Assembly: GCA_937864035.1 (NCBI GenBank)
Contig: CALMIO010000004.1
Location: 62,001-126,000, forward strand
Origin: an uncultured Pseudomonadota bacterium
GTDB lineage: Bacteria; Bdellovibrionota_C; UBA2361; CALMIO01
Reading direction: 5' to 3'
DNA: 64,000 nucleotides
Shown here: positions 9,944 through 18,680 of the stretch, piece after piece
Layout: the number at the start of each line of letters is the position of its first letter
Position numbering within the stretch: position 1 is the first letter of the stretch
Made by a program: the position numbers and the translations under genes
The notes under the pieces: generated by a model
What the model was told of the DNA's origin: nothing
What the model saw: the letters and a program-made list of their open reading frames with translations, nothing else
Database searches by the model: none

Positions 9944-11551
9944 TTACATTCTAAAAACTCCGTAAGCTGGCGCTCGTTTTGGAGCTCCACGGGCGATATT
10001 TAAGGCAAAACCTAAAACCGATCTAGTCTCGAGCGGCGAGATAATGCCGTCATCCCACAATCTGGCGCTGGCGTATAGGGCGTCGGCTTGAGAGGTAAAT
10101 TTTGCTAAAGTCTCAGCGCGCAAATCATCTATCTCTTTTTGATTGATCTGTTCTCCTCTCTGTTTTTTGCCATCAATTGCGATATCAGTTAATACTCCGG
10201 CGGCTTGCTCCGGACCCATGACAGCGATCTTCGCGTTAGGCCATGTAAATAAAAAATTTGGATTATAGGCTCTACCTGCCATGGCGTAATTGCCGGCGCC
10301 GTATGAAGAACCTATGATTAAGGTTATTTTGGGAACGGTAGAGGTGGCGACGGCATTTACCATTTTAGCGCCGTCTTTAGCTATGCCTTTATGCTCGTAA
10401 TCTTTTCCAACCATGAAACCAACGATGTTTTGCATAAAGAGCATTGGAATTTGCCGTTGGTTGCACAGTTCGATAAAATGAGCGCCTTTGAGAGCGCTTT
10501 CTGAAAACAATATGCCATCATTGGCAATAATCCCCACATCTTCTCCTAAAATTCTAGCAAATCCGCAAATGAGAGTTTCACCATAATTTTTTTTAAATTC
10601 GTCGAGCTCACTGCCGTCAATCAAACGAGCTAAAATCTCTTTGGCTGAAATCTGAGATTTTGGATTATTCGGTATCAAGCCAAGCAATTCATCGGTTGGA
10701 TATAAAGGTTCAACCGAGCGATAATTGTTATTTGTTAAATCTCGATTTGGCAGATGAGACACAATCTGCCTTGCTATTTTTAATCCATCAAGATCGTCTT
10801 CTGCTAGATAATCGCTAACACCACTGATTTTACTGTGCACGTCGGCGCCGCCGAGCTCTTCGGCGCTGACTATTTGTCCGGTTGCTGCTTTGACGAGCGG
10901 CGGACCTCCGAGAAAAATAGTTGCTTGGTTTTTAACCATAATTGTTTGATCGCTCATGGCTGGCACGTAGGCGCCGCCGGCGGTGCATGATCCCATCACT
11001 ACTGATATTTGAGGTATTCCTAGAGAACTCATTCTGGCCTGATTATAGAAAATTCTTCCGAAGTGATCGCGATCTGGAAAGACTTGATCTTGCAATGGTA
11101 AAAAGGCGCCCCCTGAATCAACTAAGTAAATGCAGGGCAATCTGTTTTCTAAAGCAATCTCTTGGGCACGCAGGTGTTTTTTGACGGTTAGCGGATAGTA
11201 TGTTCCTCCTTTGTGGGTCGCATCGTTTGCGACGATCATGCATTCTTGTCCTTCGATTGTGCCGATTCCGCAAATTATACCAGCGCCAGCGCGCTTAACC
11301 CCTTGATAAATATCTAAGCCAGCGAAATAACCGATCTCTAAAAATGGCGAAGCTAGATCGAGCAGCGCCGCTATTCGATCCCTTGCGTAAAGCTTGCCGC
11401 GCTCAAGGTGGCGAGCTAATGAAGGATCGTTGTCGCTGGGTTTGCGATGTTCTTCTTTAAGAAGCTCAAAATTTTCAAGAATTTTTTTATAACTTTGATA
11501 GTTTGCTAAAAATTCTTGCGAGTTAGTATCAATCAAAGATTTAAGCGGCAT
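9944..11551 (-). CDS. mccB: Methylcrotonyl-CoA carboxylase beta (carboxyltransferase) subunit
   Basis: Transfers CO2 from biotin to 3-methylcrotonyl-CoA in leucine catabolism. The 535-residue length matches MccB. Family-specific stretches are visible: [20 protein letters not shown] followed by [20 protein letters not shown] in the N-terminal crotonase fold, and [14 protein letters not shown] in the C-terminal one. The oxyanion-hole glycines ([31 protein letters not shown]) are intact. Its start overlaps the end of the phosphopantetheinyl transferase gene by 11 bases, and mccA follows after 17 bases, so the three are very likely one transcript. Confidence 0.93.
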   Translation of the reverse strand: MPLKSLIDTNSQEFLANYQSYKKILENFELLKEEHRKPSDNDPSLARHLERGKLYARDRIAALLDLASPFLEIGYFAGLDIYQGVKRAGAGIICGIGTIEGQECMIVANDATHKGGTYYPLTVKKHLRAQEIALENRLPCIYLVDSGGAFLPLQDQVFPDRDHFGRIFYNQARMSSLGIPQISVVMGSCTAGGAYVPAMSDQTIMVKNQATIFLGGPPLVKAATGQIVSAEELGGADVHSKISGVSDYLAEDDLDGLKIARQIVSHLPNRDLTNNNYRSVEPLYPTDELLGLIPNNPKSQISAKEILARLIDGSELDEFKKNYGETLICGFARILGEDVGIIANDGILFSESALKGAHFIELCNQRQIPMLFMQNIVGFMVGKDYEHKGIAKDGAKMVNAVATSTVPKITLIIGSSYGAGNYAMAGRAYNPNFLFTWPNAKIAVMGPEQAAGVLTDIAIDGKKQRGEQINQKEIDDLRAETLAKFTSQADALYASARLWDDGIISPLETRSVLGFALNIARGAPKRAPAYGVFRM

Positions 11552-12275
11552 TTGTTTTAGTCTTTTTGATCCAAACTACAGATAATATATAATTTTTATG
11601 ATTCTTTACATAACCTCTAATCTTTGTTTTTTCTCCTAGTTTTTTAGCGATAGTTTTAGGCAATTTTATGAGAAAAAAATTAGGAGCAATAAAATGCGCC
11701 TGAAGCTCTTTTAAAAAGGTTCTTACTGCTAATAAAGAGTAAATCGCTTTAAATGAAGCTTCTTTTGCCGCGAAAAGTTTGATCAAGGTTTTTGAGGAAT
11801 CTTTTAAGATTTTACCGCTATGGGACTTTCGCTCTTGCGGACTTAAAATTTTTCTCTCTAATTTGCCGATTTTTTGGGGAATTACTTGCAAATCGATACC
11901 GGTCGCTAGGATTTGGTTACGCTTGCCAACGATAGCGCCGCCGTAGGGGTAAGAGTGTGACATGCTAAAGACGGCGTTAGTGGTTTGCATCGGGGCTCCT
12001 GCTTTATCTTTGATTATTTTTGGTGGCAATTGAAGTTTTGCTGATTTAGCGCTCTCGATCAAAGCTGACAAAGACAATTGACGCTCTATTTTTTTTCGTA
12101 GTCTTCTAGTCGCAGAGCTGATAGGGCGTTTTTTTAGGGTATCTTTATGGTTGTTACCGATTTTAGAGAAGTTTTTGTTGTTTAAAGCTGTTTGATCTTT
12201 GTAAATCGTAATTTTTAATAGGTCTTTAGGAAATTTTTTGGGAAGTTTTAAGTGAACTTTACTTATGGATTTCAT
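11541..12275 (-). CDS. 4'-phosphopantetheinyl transferase superfamily protein
   Basis: Attaches the phosphopantetheine arm of CoA to a Ser of acyl- or peptidyl-carrier proteins. The motifs appear in order in the C-terminal 145 residues. [17 protein letters not shown] is the start of the domain. TGIDLQVI carries the Mg-binding Asp128. [16 protein letters not shown] carries the signature Lys171, Glu172 and Lys176 (family pattern W-S-x-K-E-S-x-x-K-A, here with Ala before Ala-Lys). The first 80 residues are unusually Lys-rich and match nothing I know. It heads the block with mccB and mccA. No fatty-acid or polyketide synthase is nearby, so its carrier-protein target is elsewhere. Confidence 0.82.
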   Translation of the reverse strand: MKSISKVHLKLPKKFPKDLLKITIYKDQTALNNKNFSKIGNNHKDTLKKRPISSATRRLRKKIERQLSLSALIESAKSAKLQLPPKIIKDKAGAPMQTTNAVFSMSHSYPYGGAIVGKRNQILATGIDLQVIPQKIGKLERKILSPQERKSHSGKILKDSSKTLIKLFAAKEASFKAIYSLLAVRTFLKELQAHFIAPNFFLIKLPKTIAKKLGEKTKIRGYVKNHKNYILSVVWIKKTKTNAA

Positions 12276-12370
12276 TAGTACAATCTCTTAGATCAAGAAT
12301 GAGTTTAAGTGATGGTTAAGTAATGACGATCATTATCATAACAGCAATTTCTTTTGTATCTGAAAATTTT

Positions 12371-12856
12371 ATGTTAAATCGTCATAAAGGTTGGAACGAG
12401 CTCTTTTCATCGGTCTCTCTTAAATCAACACATAAAACCGATATTAAAAGTTATATACAAGATGATCTTGATTCTATTCAAGCTAGGCGCACCGCTTTTT
12501 TGGCGAGATTTATTGTTTTGCGAGAAGGTAAAAGGTCGCGGGCGCACCGTTTTATAGAAAAACAGTGTTGGAGTGAGCGAACTACAGCTGAGGAGTTATG
12601 CGATCTGTTTCGCGCTATTTTTAAAAATAATGGGGATCAGATGGATTTGGTCGAGCGAGATTTGCGGCGTGCCCTAAAGCATGCTCATACATCGGTGGCG
12701 TTTTTTTTGCGAGAATATTCTCAAAGAGCGACCCTTAACTTTGCCTCCGCTCTTTTGGATTATGAGCTTTCAAATGAGCTTGTGTTTAGCTCTGATCAAA
12801 AGTCACCAAGAGTCAATGGCTGGCGCCGTGCTCGCGATTTGCTAAAGGAGATATAA
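12371..12856 (+). CDS. Unknown charged protein
   Basis: Unrecognised, 161 residues from this ATG. An in-frame ATG at 12323 would add 16 hydrophobic residues, which I consider less likely because they look like AT-rich leader. The product is rich in Arg, Glu and Leu and appears fully helical, for instance RARTAFLARF-like segments and a C-terminal WRRARDLLKEI. No catalytic motif, Cys pair or membrane segment is visible. It is transcribed away from the phosphopantetheinyl transferase gene and stands alone. Regular codon use and the lack of stops suggest it is real. Confidence 0.45.
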   Translation: MLNRHKGWNELFSSVSLKSTHKTDIKSYIQDDLDSIQARRTAFLARFIVLREGKRSRAHRFIEKQCWSERTTAEELCDLFRAIFKNNGDQMDLVERDLRRALKHAHTSVAFFLREYSQRATLNFASALLDYELSNELVFSSDQKSPRVNGWRRARDLLKEI

Positions 12857-12995
12857 ATCAAGCAATAAAAAGAGGGCGTAGCGCGCCAGAGTGGTCATGA
12901 CAGAGAGTTTTATAAGCCAACAGCTACCTTTTTTTGAAATTATTCATAAAAAATCATAGGCAAAAGACAGGCGTTGCGCTCTACTACAACTTTAC

Positions 12996-13790
12996 TCAAT
13001 CTGAGGAAAGAGGCAATCGCACTTCGTCTGTCTTGCAAAAGGTAATAAATTCTTCAGCTGGCAACTCGACTATCTTGCGAAAAGCTACCGCCGGATTAAC
13101 TTTTTCCTGTTTTGCCTTATCAAGCGCAAGTTGCCAAAGCCTAGGGACATCTTGTGCTCCAAGCATTTCATTTTCAACGGTATCAGCGTATTTTAAAACT
13201 GTTCCCTGAAGTTCTCGATCTTTTGGTAATCCTGCGCAAGCAACTATACCAAGAAGCCCTTTTACAGCTTCATGTAAAAGGTTAGGTAAAAAAACACCTC
13301 TTGCGTAAACTGTGTATCCCTACTCTGGTGGAGTGTTATTTTGAAAAAACGACACCCCGCTTACAGGAGCGTTTCTTGCCATCCGAATAAGATCATCTGT
13401 AGAAACGTTGCGTATAAAAGCTTGATGTTGCTTAGTCAAAGACTCAAGGCGTTTCTTGTAATTATCTGGCAGATCATCCATTAAGTGAAACATCTCTTCA
13501 GCTTTGAAAGCGGCGCCAAGTACCATGCTTCCTATTAAAAAACGCTTTTCAACCTCTATGCTTTCAATATTATCAAGCTCAGTAACGTCCATTTCAAAGA
13601 TAGTTTCTTTTACGTTTCTGGCATTTGAGACAATCGTTAATTTATCAGATAATTGCAGATCAAACTGTACTGATGTTTTGTCAACACCATAAACTTCACG
13701 TACCCATTGCTCAGCCATCTCAGTCAATTTCTCAAAGCCGATTGATCTTTCAAGCCGTTTAAGTTCTGACAATTGAAACATCTCTATCAT
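12996..13790 (-). pseudogene. Phage-structural-like protein interrupted by TAG
   Basis: Two consecutive in-frame stretches on the minus strand make one sensible 264-codon protein broken by a TAG at 13320-13322 (codon 157). The first part begins MIEMFQLSELKRLERSIGF and ends NNTPPE. The reading continues after the stop as GYTVYARGVFLPNLLHEAVK and later ELPAEEFITFCK. There is no start codon or ribosome site at the junction, so a CAG (Gln) to TAG change is the simplest explanation. From memory, the segment with FLP-x-L-x-HE-x-VKG resembles structural proteins of large phages, and that assignment is tentative. A small broken Pro-rich gene lies just upstream. Confidence 0.6.
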
Positions 13791-13806
13791 AAAAAATTCT
13801 CTTCCC

Positions 13807-13978
13807 TTAAATACAACTTACTTTTGGAGCTATTGGAAAGACAGGTTCGGGAACGCTAAATGGATTTTGCCCAGGTTCTGGTTGAGGTTCTGGCAGATCA
13901 ATTGGTGCCGGCTTCTGAGTAGGAAGAGGTTCTGTAAATTGGAACTTCTCTAGTTAGCGCAGGAGGAGCAATTGGCAT
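13807..13978 (-). pseudogene. Small Pro-rich protein with a frameshift
   Basis: An ATG at 13978 opens MPIAPPALTREVPI and soon loses its Pro-rich character, running to an early stop. The next frame over continues TEPLPTQKPAPIDLPEPQP and FSVPEPVFPIAPK and ends with TAA. The two halves share the same Pro/Glu composition, so one single-base indel near 13935 probably split a protein of about 57 residues. It lies 16 bases upstream of the TAG-interrupted phage-like gene in the same direction. In-frame stops directly upstream of the ATG support the start. Confidence 0.45.
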
Positions 13979-14205
13979 AACTACTATTTGTTGTGAATAA
14001 ATTAAATCTTCAATTATATACTAGATCTCTAAGAAAGAAATACTTTTTGTTTTCTTATTTAAGTTTAACACTTCATAAAAGTTAGTCAAGAAATTGCTAT
14101 ATTATTACGAAAGTTTAGCTATTTTTACTAAAATCTTTTACGAGAACCTAGTAGCTGGCATAAAAAGCCTTTATTCTATTCTCAAAACACATCTATTATA
14201 ACACC

Positions 14206-14595
14206 TCACAAACGACTGCTAGTCAAAAATCGGGCGACGCCCGCAAAAGGAGATCCCAGCAACCTGAAAAACAGATCGCCTAGGCGGTGGATACTTAGCG
14301 GGTTTGTTTTAACAATCTTAGAATCAGGCAAACTTTTGCTGTTGGCTGATGATAGCAACGACTTGATGCGAGCTCTAAGCCCTAAAGTGATCCTCATTGG
14401 TTCTCTTATGCTATTTCCTTGCTCGTCTCGAAGAAAATTGCCGTTCTCATCCCTGACTTTTACAGAATCGAAAAAATATAAATTAGAATGATCATCATCG
14501 CTCTCGTAAAGACAATGAAATGAGTGTGAGATAAGATAAAAAAATAAAAATAGCAAGCTCAAGGTTGTAAAGATTTTACCAAAAAGGCTACGCAA
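14206..14595 (-). CDS. Unknown small exported or membrane protein
   Basis: No family recognised. The N-terminus MRSLFGKIFTTLSLLFLFFY has a basic start and a hydrophobic core to about residue 24, so it is a signal peptide or single anchor. It is followed by a short acidic segment (ESDDDH) and the pattern VRDENGNFLRDEQGNSIREP, two imperfect copies of an R-D-E-N/Q-G-N unit, often seen in beta-hairpins. The C-terminal half is basic and helical. It stands alone between the decayed phage-like genes and a DUF5989-type gene. Confidence 0.45.
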   Translation of the reverse strand: MRSLFGKIFTTLSLLFLFFYLISHSFHCLYESDDDHSNLYFFDSVKVRDENGNFLRDEQGNSIREPMRITLGLRARIKSLLSSANSKSLPDSKIVKTNPLSIHRLGDLFFRLLGSPFAGVARFLTSSRL

Positions 14596-14788
14596 CTAGG
14601 AGATATATGAAGTATAAGAGAGTTGCAGGAAAGATAATAATATATCAAACATGGGCGTTTGACAGGTGGCGGAGCAAGTAAGGAGATACGCAATCTAGTA
14701 ACTCGGCAAAACACTCTATTTCAATATTTTTGAAGCGCTAAGCTACTCAAAGATATCAACAGCCGATAAAAATTTGCTATCCAAGCTC
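14596..14788. other. Gap without recognisable gene
   Basis: Nothing recognisable: no long frame, no repeat, no clear terminator. It separates two minus-strand small genes and presumably carries the promoter of the downstream one. Confidence 0.4.
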
Positions 14789-14947
14789 CTAAAAGAGAGC
14801 ATAAATAAATGGCGATAGCGCCGAGCCTTGGGTGGCTACTATGATCGCTCCAAGAAGCAAAAAAACCATTACCATTGGGATTAACCACCATGCTTTTTTC
14901 TCCCAGAGGAGAGAAAATAATTGTTTGATTGTGTTTGACTTACTCAT
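14789..14947 (-). CDS. DUF5989-type small membrane protein
   Basis: A 52-residue protein with the family pattern: a short basic helix (LFSLLWEKKAWWLIP), one transmembrane helix (MVMVFLLLGAIIVATQ), and the end GSALSPFIYALF, which matches the DUF5989 ending G-S-A-x-A/S-P-F-I-Y-x-L-F. I chose the second ATG because known members start a few residues before this helix; an upstream ATG at 14989 would add 14 basic residues. DUF5989 genes commonly sit beside SxtJ-like and carbamoyltransferase or SGNH genes in surface-sugar clusters. None is adjacent here. The function is unknown. It follows a MerR-like gene on the same strand. Confidence 0.75.
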   Translation of the reverse strand: MSKSNTIKQLFSLLWEKKAWWLIPMVMVFLLLGAIIVATQGSALSPFIYALF

Positions 14948-14995
14948 ACCTTTTTGTTTTGAGCGCGTCAGTTTTTTAATAATTAACAAAAATTC

Positions 14996-15703
14996 TTAAG
15001 CTACTTTCGCGCGTGACAGCTTTTTATTTGATACCTCTTTTTCTATAATTGAGTCAATCTCTTTAATTAACGAGCCGATCGCGTATGTCCAGCAATATTG
15101 ACCGGCATTTTTACCGGTTAAGTTTTCAGCGATCTCTATTCTGTCCTCGATTCGATGGCGTAAAAAGAGCTGTTTACCATCGGTTAATAATATCATATCA
15201 GTGGGATTTTTAACGAGCTTGGGCAATTTTCTTTTAAGGTAATCTAGTCCTTGTCTAAAACGTCCAACCGGCAAACCTTCGGCTTTCATTCTAAAAAGCC
15301 AACAGAGCAACACGATGTCTCCATAGGAGTATTTTTGTCGGTTTCGGGCAAATTCTTTGCCGGTTGCTGGCACGAGATTGCTACGGCTGTAATAGTTTAA
15401 CAAAGCTAAACCGATACGCTCTTCTCCATTGGTTAATTTTCGCAAGATTGCTTGCGCTTCTTTAGCTGTGAATTCAAGTTCCGAGGGTGATTTGTTCGGG
15501 CTCGCCTTTGTATCGCAATTATCTTGAGTTGTTTTGCTTTTAACTGCTTTTAGATGGCTGTAGTTATTCGTTGTTCTTTGCTGATGATCTTTGAGAGCCT
15601 TGGTTGTTACTTCGATTTTTTGTTTATCGTTCTTGCTCGTCAACAGATGCGAATTGCCATCGAGAGTTTGATCCGGTTCTTTATTATCTACGCTTGAAGT
15701 CAT
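14996..15703 (-). CDS. Protein with a MerR-like helical domain
   Basis: The first 75 residues are polar and probably disordered (rich in Lys, Asn, Thr, Ser). Residues about 105-165 read YSYGDIVLLCWLFRMKAEGL followed by PVGRFRQGLDYLKRKLP. This resembles the MerR-family arrangement where a winged helix is followed by a helix of the type R-L-R-E-A-G-L-x-L-x-x-I-R-x-x-L. The N-terminal helix-turn-helix itself is not clear. A final helical segment ends in a Lys-rich tail. A DNA-binding role is inference. Its stop lies 48 bases upstream of the DUF5989-type start, so the two may be co-transcribed. Confidence 0.5.
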   Translation of the reverse strand: MTSSVDNKEPDQTLDGNSHLLTSKNDKQKIEVTTKALKDHQQRTTNNYSHLKAVKSKTTQDNCDTKASPNKSPSELEFTAKEAQAILRKLTNGEERIGLALLNYYSRSNLVPATGKEFARNRQKYSYGDIVLLCWLFRMKAEGLPVGRFRQGLDYLKRKLPKLVKNPTDMILLTDGKQLFLRHRIEDRIEIAENLTGKNAGQYCWTYAIGSLIKEIDSIIEKEVSNKKLSRAKVA

Positions 15704-16027
15704 AAATGCTTAGCGGAAATTTTTAAATACCTTTAACCAAACATTAACCTGTGAAAGTTTATGAATTTGGCAAAAGCTAAGGGGTTAAGATAGAATATTA
15801 TTGCCCCTAATGTAAAGTTTTATCTAAAGAGTTGCATATTTAAGCCTAAAGAGTAACCTAGAATATTTGGGCTATTCAAGATCTAAAATTATAAACTAGC
15901 TATATGCCTTATTAAGGCCGTCTTTATACTTCGTAACAACGATTGTTTTCTCAAATATCTTTTTGTTGAAAGATTTGCTAAATTTTAAAGATCTTTCGCT
16001 TTGATAATTTTTATAGATTTTTTTCTT
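15704..16027. other. AT-rich divergent intergenic region
   Basis: About 320 bases between the minus-strand MerR-like gene and greA. It must hold promoters for both directions. TTGTTG with TAAAGA 17 bases further on (about 15963-15991) is a weak candidate for greA. I see no protein-coding frame, repeat or RNA structure. Confidence 0.35.
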
Positions 16028-16507
16028 ATGAAAAGATTAATTACACCACGTGGAGCAGTTGCTCTCAGAGCTGAGCTTGAAAAGCTAAAGCAACTCCGTC
16101 CGGAAATCGCGTTAGCCATAGAGGAAGCTCGCGCCCATGGCGATATCTCTGAAAACGCTGACTACCAAGCTGCTAAAGAGCGTTCGGGAATGATAGAAGC
16201 CAAAATTAGAGATATTGAATCTCGTTTGTCGATGATCGAAGAGTTTGATCCAAAAAATGTTAAAAGCACAGCCAAGGTGGTTTTTGGTTTAACTGTCGAG
16301 GTTGAGAATTTGGCTGATGGTGGCATTCAACAATTAACTATTGTTGGAGCTGACGAGTCAAATGTTGAGATTGGCTTGATTTCAATAGAGTCACCTTTGG
16401 GGAGGGCTTTAATTGGTAAATCAGCTGGTGATACCGTGTCCGTTAATTTGCCCTCTGGTAGCAGGGATTATTTAATAAATAAAATTTTTCTTGGAGATAT
16501 CTGGTAG
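16028..16507 (+). CDS. greA: Transcription elongation factor GreA
   Basis: Rescues backtracked RNA polymerase by stimulating transcript cleavage. The 159 residues match the family length from this ATG; an upstream frame extension adds nine hydrophobic residues not found in GreA. The N-terminal coiled coil holds the acidic tip pair in ARAHGDISENADYQAAKERS (Asp and Glu). The C-terminal FKBP-like domain ends with the conserved pattern SPLGRALIGKSAGDTVSVNL. It ends in TAG and is followed by dnaG after 188 bases. Confidence 0.96.
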   Translation: MKRLITPRGAVALRAELEKLKQLRPEIALAIEEARAHGDISENADYQAAKERSGMIEAKIRDIESRLSMIEEFDPKNVKSTAKVVFGLTVEVENLADGGIQQLTIVGADESNVEIGLISIESPLGRALIGKSAGDTVSVNLPSGSRDYLINKIFLGDIW

Positions 16508-16695
16508 ATTGCGGTTAAATTTGCTAATAATCTTCAGTAAAATAGCGGCTCTAACAGGATTTTTGCCTATTAAGATGCTTGCTAAAATTTGATTGCTTTG
16601 GCTGGTCTTGAGCGAACCGAGAATAGTTTTGAAAACTACTTATGCTACTGGAAGCTTTTAAAAAATAACCATTAAGGTTGTTTGTTGTTATCCTA

Positions 16696-18564
16696 ATGCC
16701 TTTAATTTCAAAAGAGACGATCGAAGCTGTCAAGGAGAGAGCGGATTTGGTGGAGATTATTTCCGAGCAGACAAAATTGCAAGCTCGCGGTTCTAACTTT
16801 GTTGGGTTGTGCCCATTTCATTCTGAAAAAACACCATCTTTCTTTGTGCGGGCTGGCGGGAAAGGGTATCACTGTTTTGGTTGTGGCGCCTCTGGCTCAG
16901 TCTTTAATTTTATAATGCAAACTAAGGGTGTTTCTTTCCCTGAAGCGATTGAGTTGTTGGCGGAAAGATACAGCGTGCCTATAAAGTACGAACGCGGCTT
17001 AGAGACAGCTATATCTAATTTTACTGATCGCGAAGCGCTTTATAAAATCAATCTGCTCGCTCATAATTTTTTTCGCCAAAGCTTAAACAGCGCGCCTTCC
17101 GTAGTTAAGGAGTATCTAAAGAAACGAGGATTAAGTAAAGAACTAATAGAATTTTTTGGCGTTGGTTTTGCTCCGAACGATTGGCGAGCTTTATATGGTT
17201 TTTTAAAAGCTCAAGCTGTGCCAGAAAAATTAATAGTTGCCTCTCAACTTTGCAAGCAGGGAGCTAACAATAATTTTTATGATACTTTTCGAGCGCGTCT
17301 AATTTTTCCTGTTTTTATTGATGGTAAGAAAATTGCTGGTTTCGGTGGTAGGATTGTGCCAGATTTGATGAGTGATACTGAAAAAAATAGTTCGCCTAAA
17401 TATCTTAATTCTCCAGAAACTTTAGTTTATCAAAAAAGCAAGATTCTCTACGGCTGGCCACATTCTTATAATCAAATTAAAAATCAAAATGAAGTTATTA
17501 TTGTCGAGGGCTATTTGGATCTTTTAAGTTTATGGCGCGAAGGGGTGCGTAACGTAGTGGCTGTGTGCGGCACAGCTTTGTCGTTTTCTCATGTTAAAAA
17601 GATCTCTTACGCGGCGAAAAACGCTTTGGTGGTTTTTGATGGTGACGTGGCTGGAAATCGGGCGGCTGCGAGATCTTTCGAGAGTTTTTTAAATACTGGA
17701 GTTGATGGTCGAGCTCTTTTTTTACCAGCTGGCGATGATCCGGATTCGATAGCGGCTAAACATAGAGACCAAACTTCGACGTATTTGCGAGGATTGCCAA
17801 AACGCGATTTGATAGACTGCTATATTGACTACCTAATCTTAAAATATCAACCGAACTTGGGAGAAGATATTCGAGCTGACCGCGAGTATGCCAAGATTGG
17901 GGAGCTTGGCAGTGCTGTTCGTGGACAGATTGCTATTGATTTAGCCGACTTGGTTGGTGGAGTGAAAAACCCATTTGAACGGGATGCTTTGCTAGAAAGA
18001 GCGGCTTTTCGTTTAAAGCTTGAAAATCTTCAAAAAATCAAGGAAACTTCTAAAAATAAGGCTTCTGAATCGATTTCTCAGCAAGTTTCAGTAGTCCAGG
18101 AGGGTCAGCTTTTAAGTGTTGATCAGTTACCATTAGAAGATCGAGAGCTACTGATGGCGCTATTTCTTTTGAAAGAAGAAGCCTTTAAGGCTTTACATGC
18201 TGATTTAGACTTGCAATCATATACACACCCACATACTTGGGAGGTAAAAAGAATATTTGAATCAATTATTCTTCTTGATTGCTCAGAGGAGGAGAAGAAA
18301 GAAAAGATTAAAAAGTTTCTTTCAATGTGCGGTTCAAGTTGGGAAAAATTTTGGAGAGAGTGCTATAAGGGATATCAAGCTGAGAGAATCAATCCCCATA
18401 AAATATTGGCGCAGATTCCTCTGAAGCGTCAGATGCAGGCACTGAAGCAAACTGTTGCTGAACTTGCTGTAATGATGAAAGTTGAAGAGGATCCACAGGC
18501 TAAGTCTGAGCTGGCTCTTTTGTATTTTCAAGCCGTTAAGAAAGAGAAAGCTTTGAGTCTTTAA
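16696..18564 (+). CDS. dnaG: DNA primase
   Basis: Makes RNA primers at the replication fork. The start MPLISKETIEAVKERADLVE is the standard DnaG beginning. The zinc-binding domain shows CPFHSEKTPSFFV and YHCFGCGASG (Cys39, His42, Cys60, Cys63). The TOPRIM core has VEGYLDLLSLW with the catalytic Glu and VVFDGDVAGNRAA with the Asp-x-Asp pair. The C-terminal part (about residues 450-622) is a diverged DnaB-interaction domain. With rpoD directly downstream this is the classic dnaG-rpoD macromolecular-synthesis arrangement, here without rpsU. Confidence 0.97.
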   Translation: MPLISKETIEAVKERADLVEIISEQTKLQARGSNFVGLCPFHSEKTPSFFVRAGGKGYHCFGCGASGSVFNFIMQTKGVSFPEAIELLAERYSVPIKYERGLETAISNFTDREALYKINLLAHNFFRQSLNSAPSVVKEYLKKRGLSKELIEFFGVGFAPNDWRALYGFLKAQAVPEKLIVASQLCKQGANNNFYDTFRARLIFPVFIDGKKIAGFGGRIVPDLMSDTEKNSSPKYLNSPETLVYQKSKILYGWPHSYNQIKNQNEVIIVEGYLDLLSLWREGVRNVVAVCGTALSFSHVKKISYAAKNALVVFDGDVAGNRAAARSFESFLNTGVDGRALFLPAGDDPDSIAAKHRDQTSTYLRGLPKRDLIDCYIDYLILKYQPNLGEDIRADREYAKIGELGSAVRGQIAIDLADLVGGVKNPFERDALLERAAFRLKLENLQKIKETSKNKASESISQQVSVVQEGQLLSVDQLPLEDRELLMALFLLKEEAFKALHADLDLQSYTHPHTWEVKRIFESIILLDCSEEEKKEKIKKFLSMCGSSWEKFWRECYKGYQAERINPHKILAQIPLKRQMQALKQTVAELAVMMKVEEDPQAKSELALLYFQAVKKEKALSL

Positions 18565-18680
18565 ATTTTAATAGTGGCGGAGTGAGTAATATCAATTGTT
18601 ATTAAAACTGTTATATGAATTTTTGGTTGTTTGATTAAAGCAAAAAGCTAAAAACTGTTTTAGGCGTGTAAATATTGATT

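Noticed and set aside
12934..13209. Plus-strand open frame of 91 codons
   Set aside because: It lies antisense to the second half of the TAG-interrupted gene, which has far better coding character, and its own product is Ser/Thr-rich and unlike a protein.
13320..13322. TAG read as a recoded amino acid (readthrough)
   Set aside because: TAG is an ordinary stop in this genome: greA and other intact genes end with it. Only the possibility of a recoded phage remains, with no evidence here.
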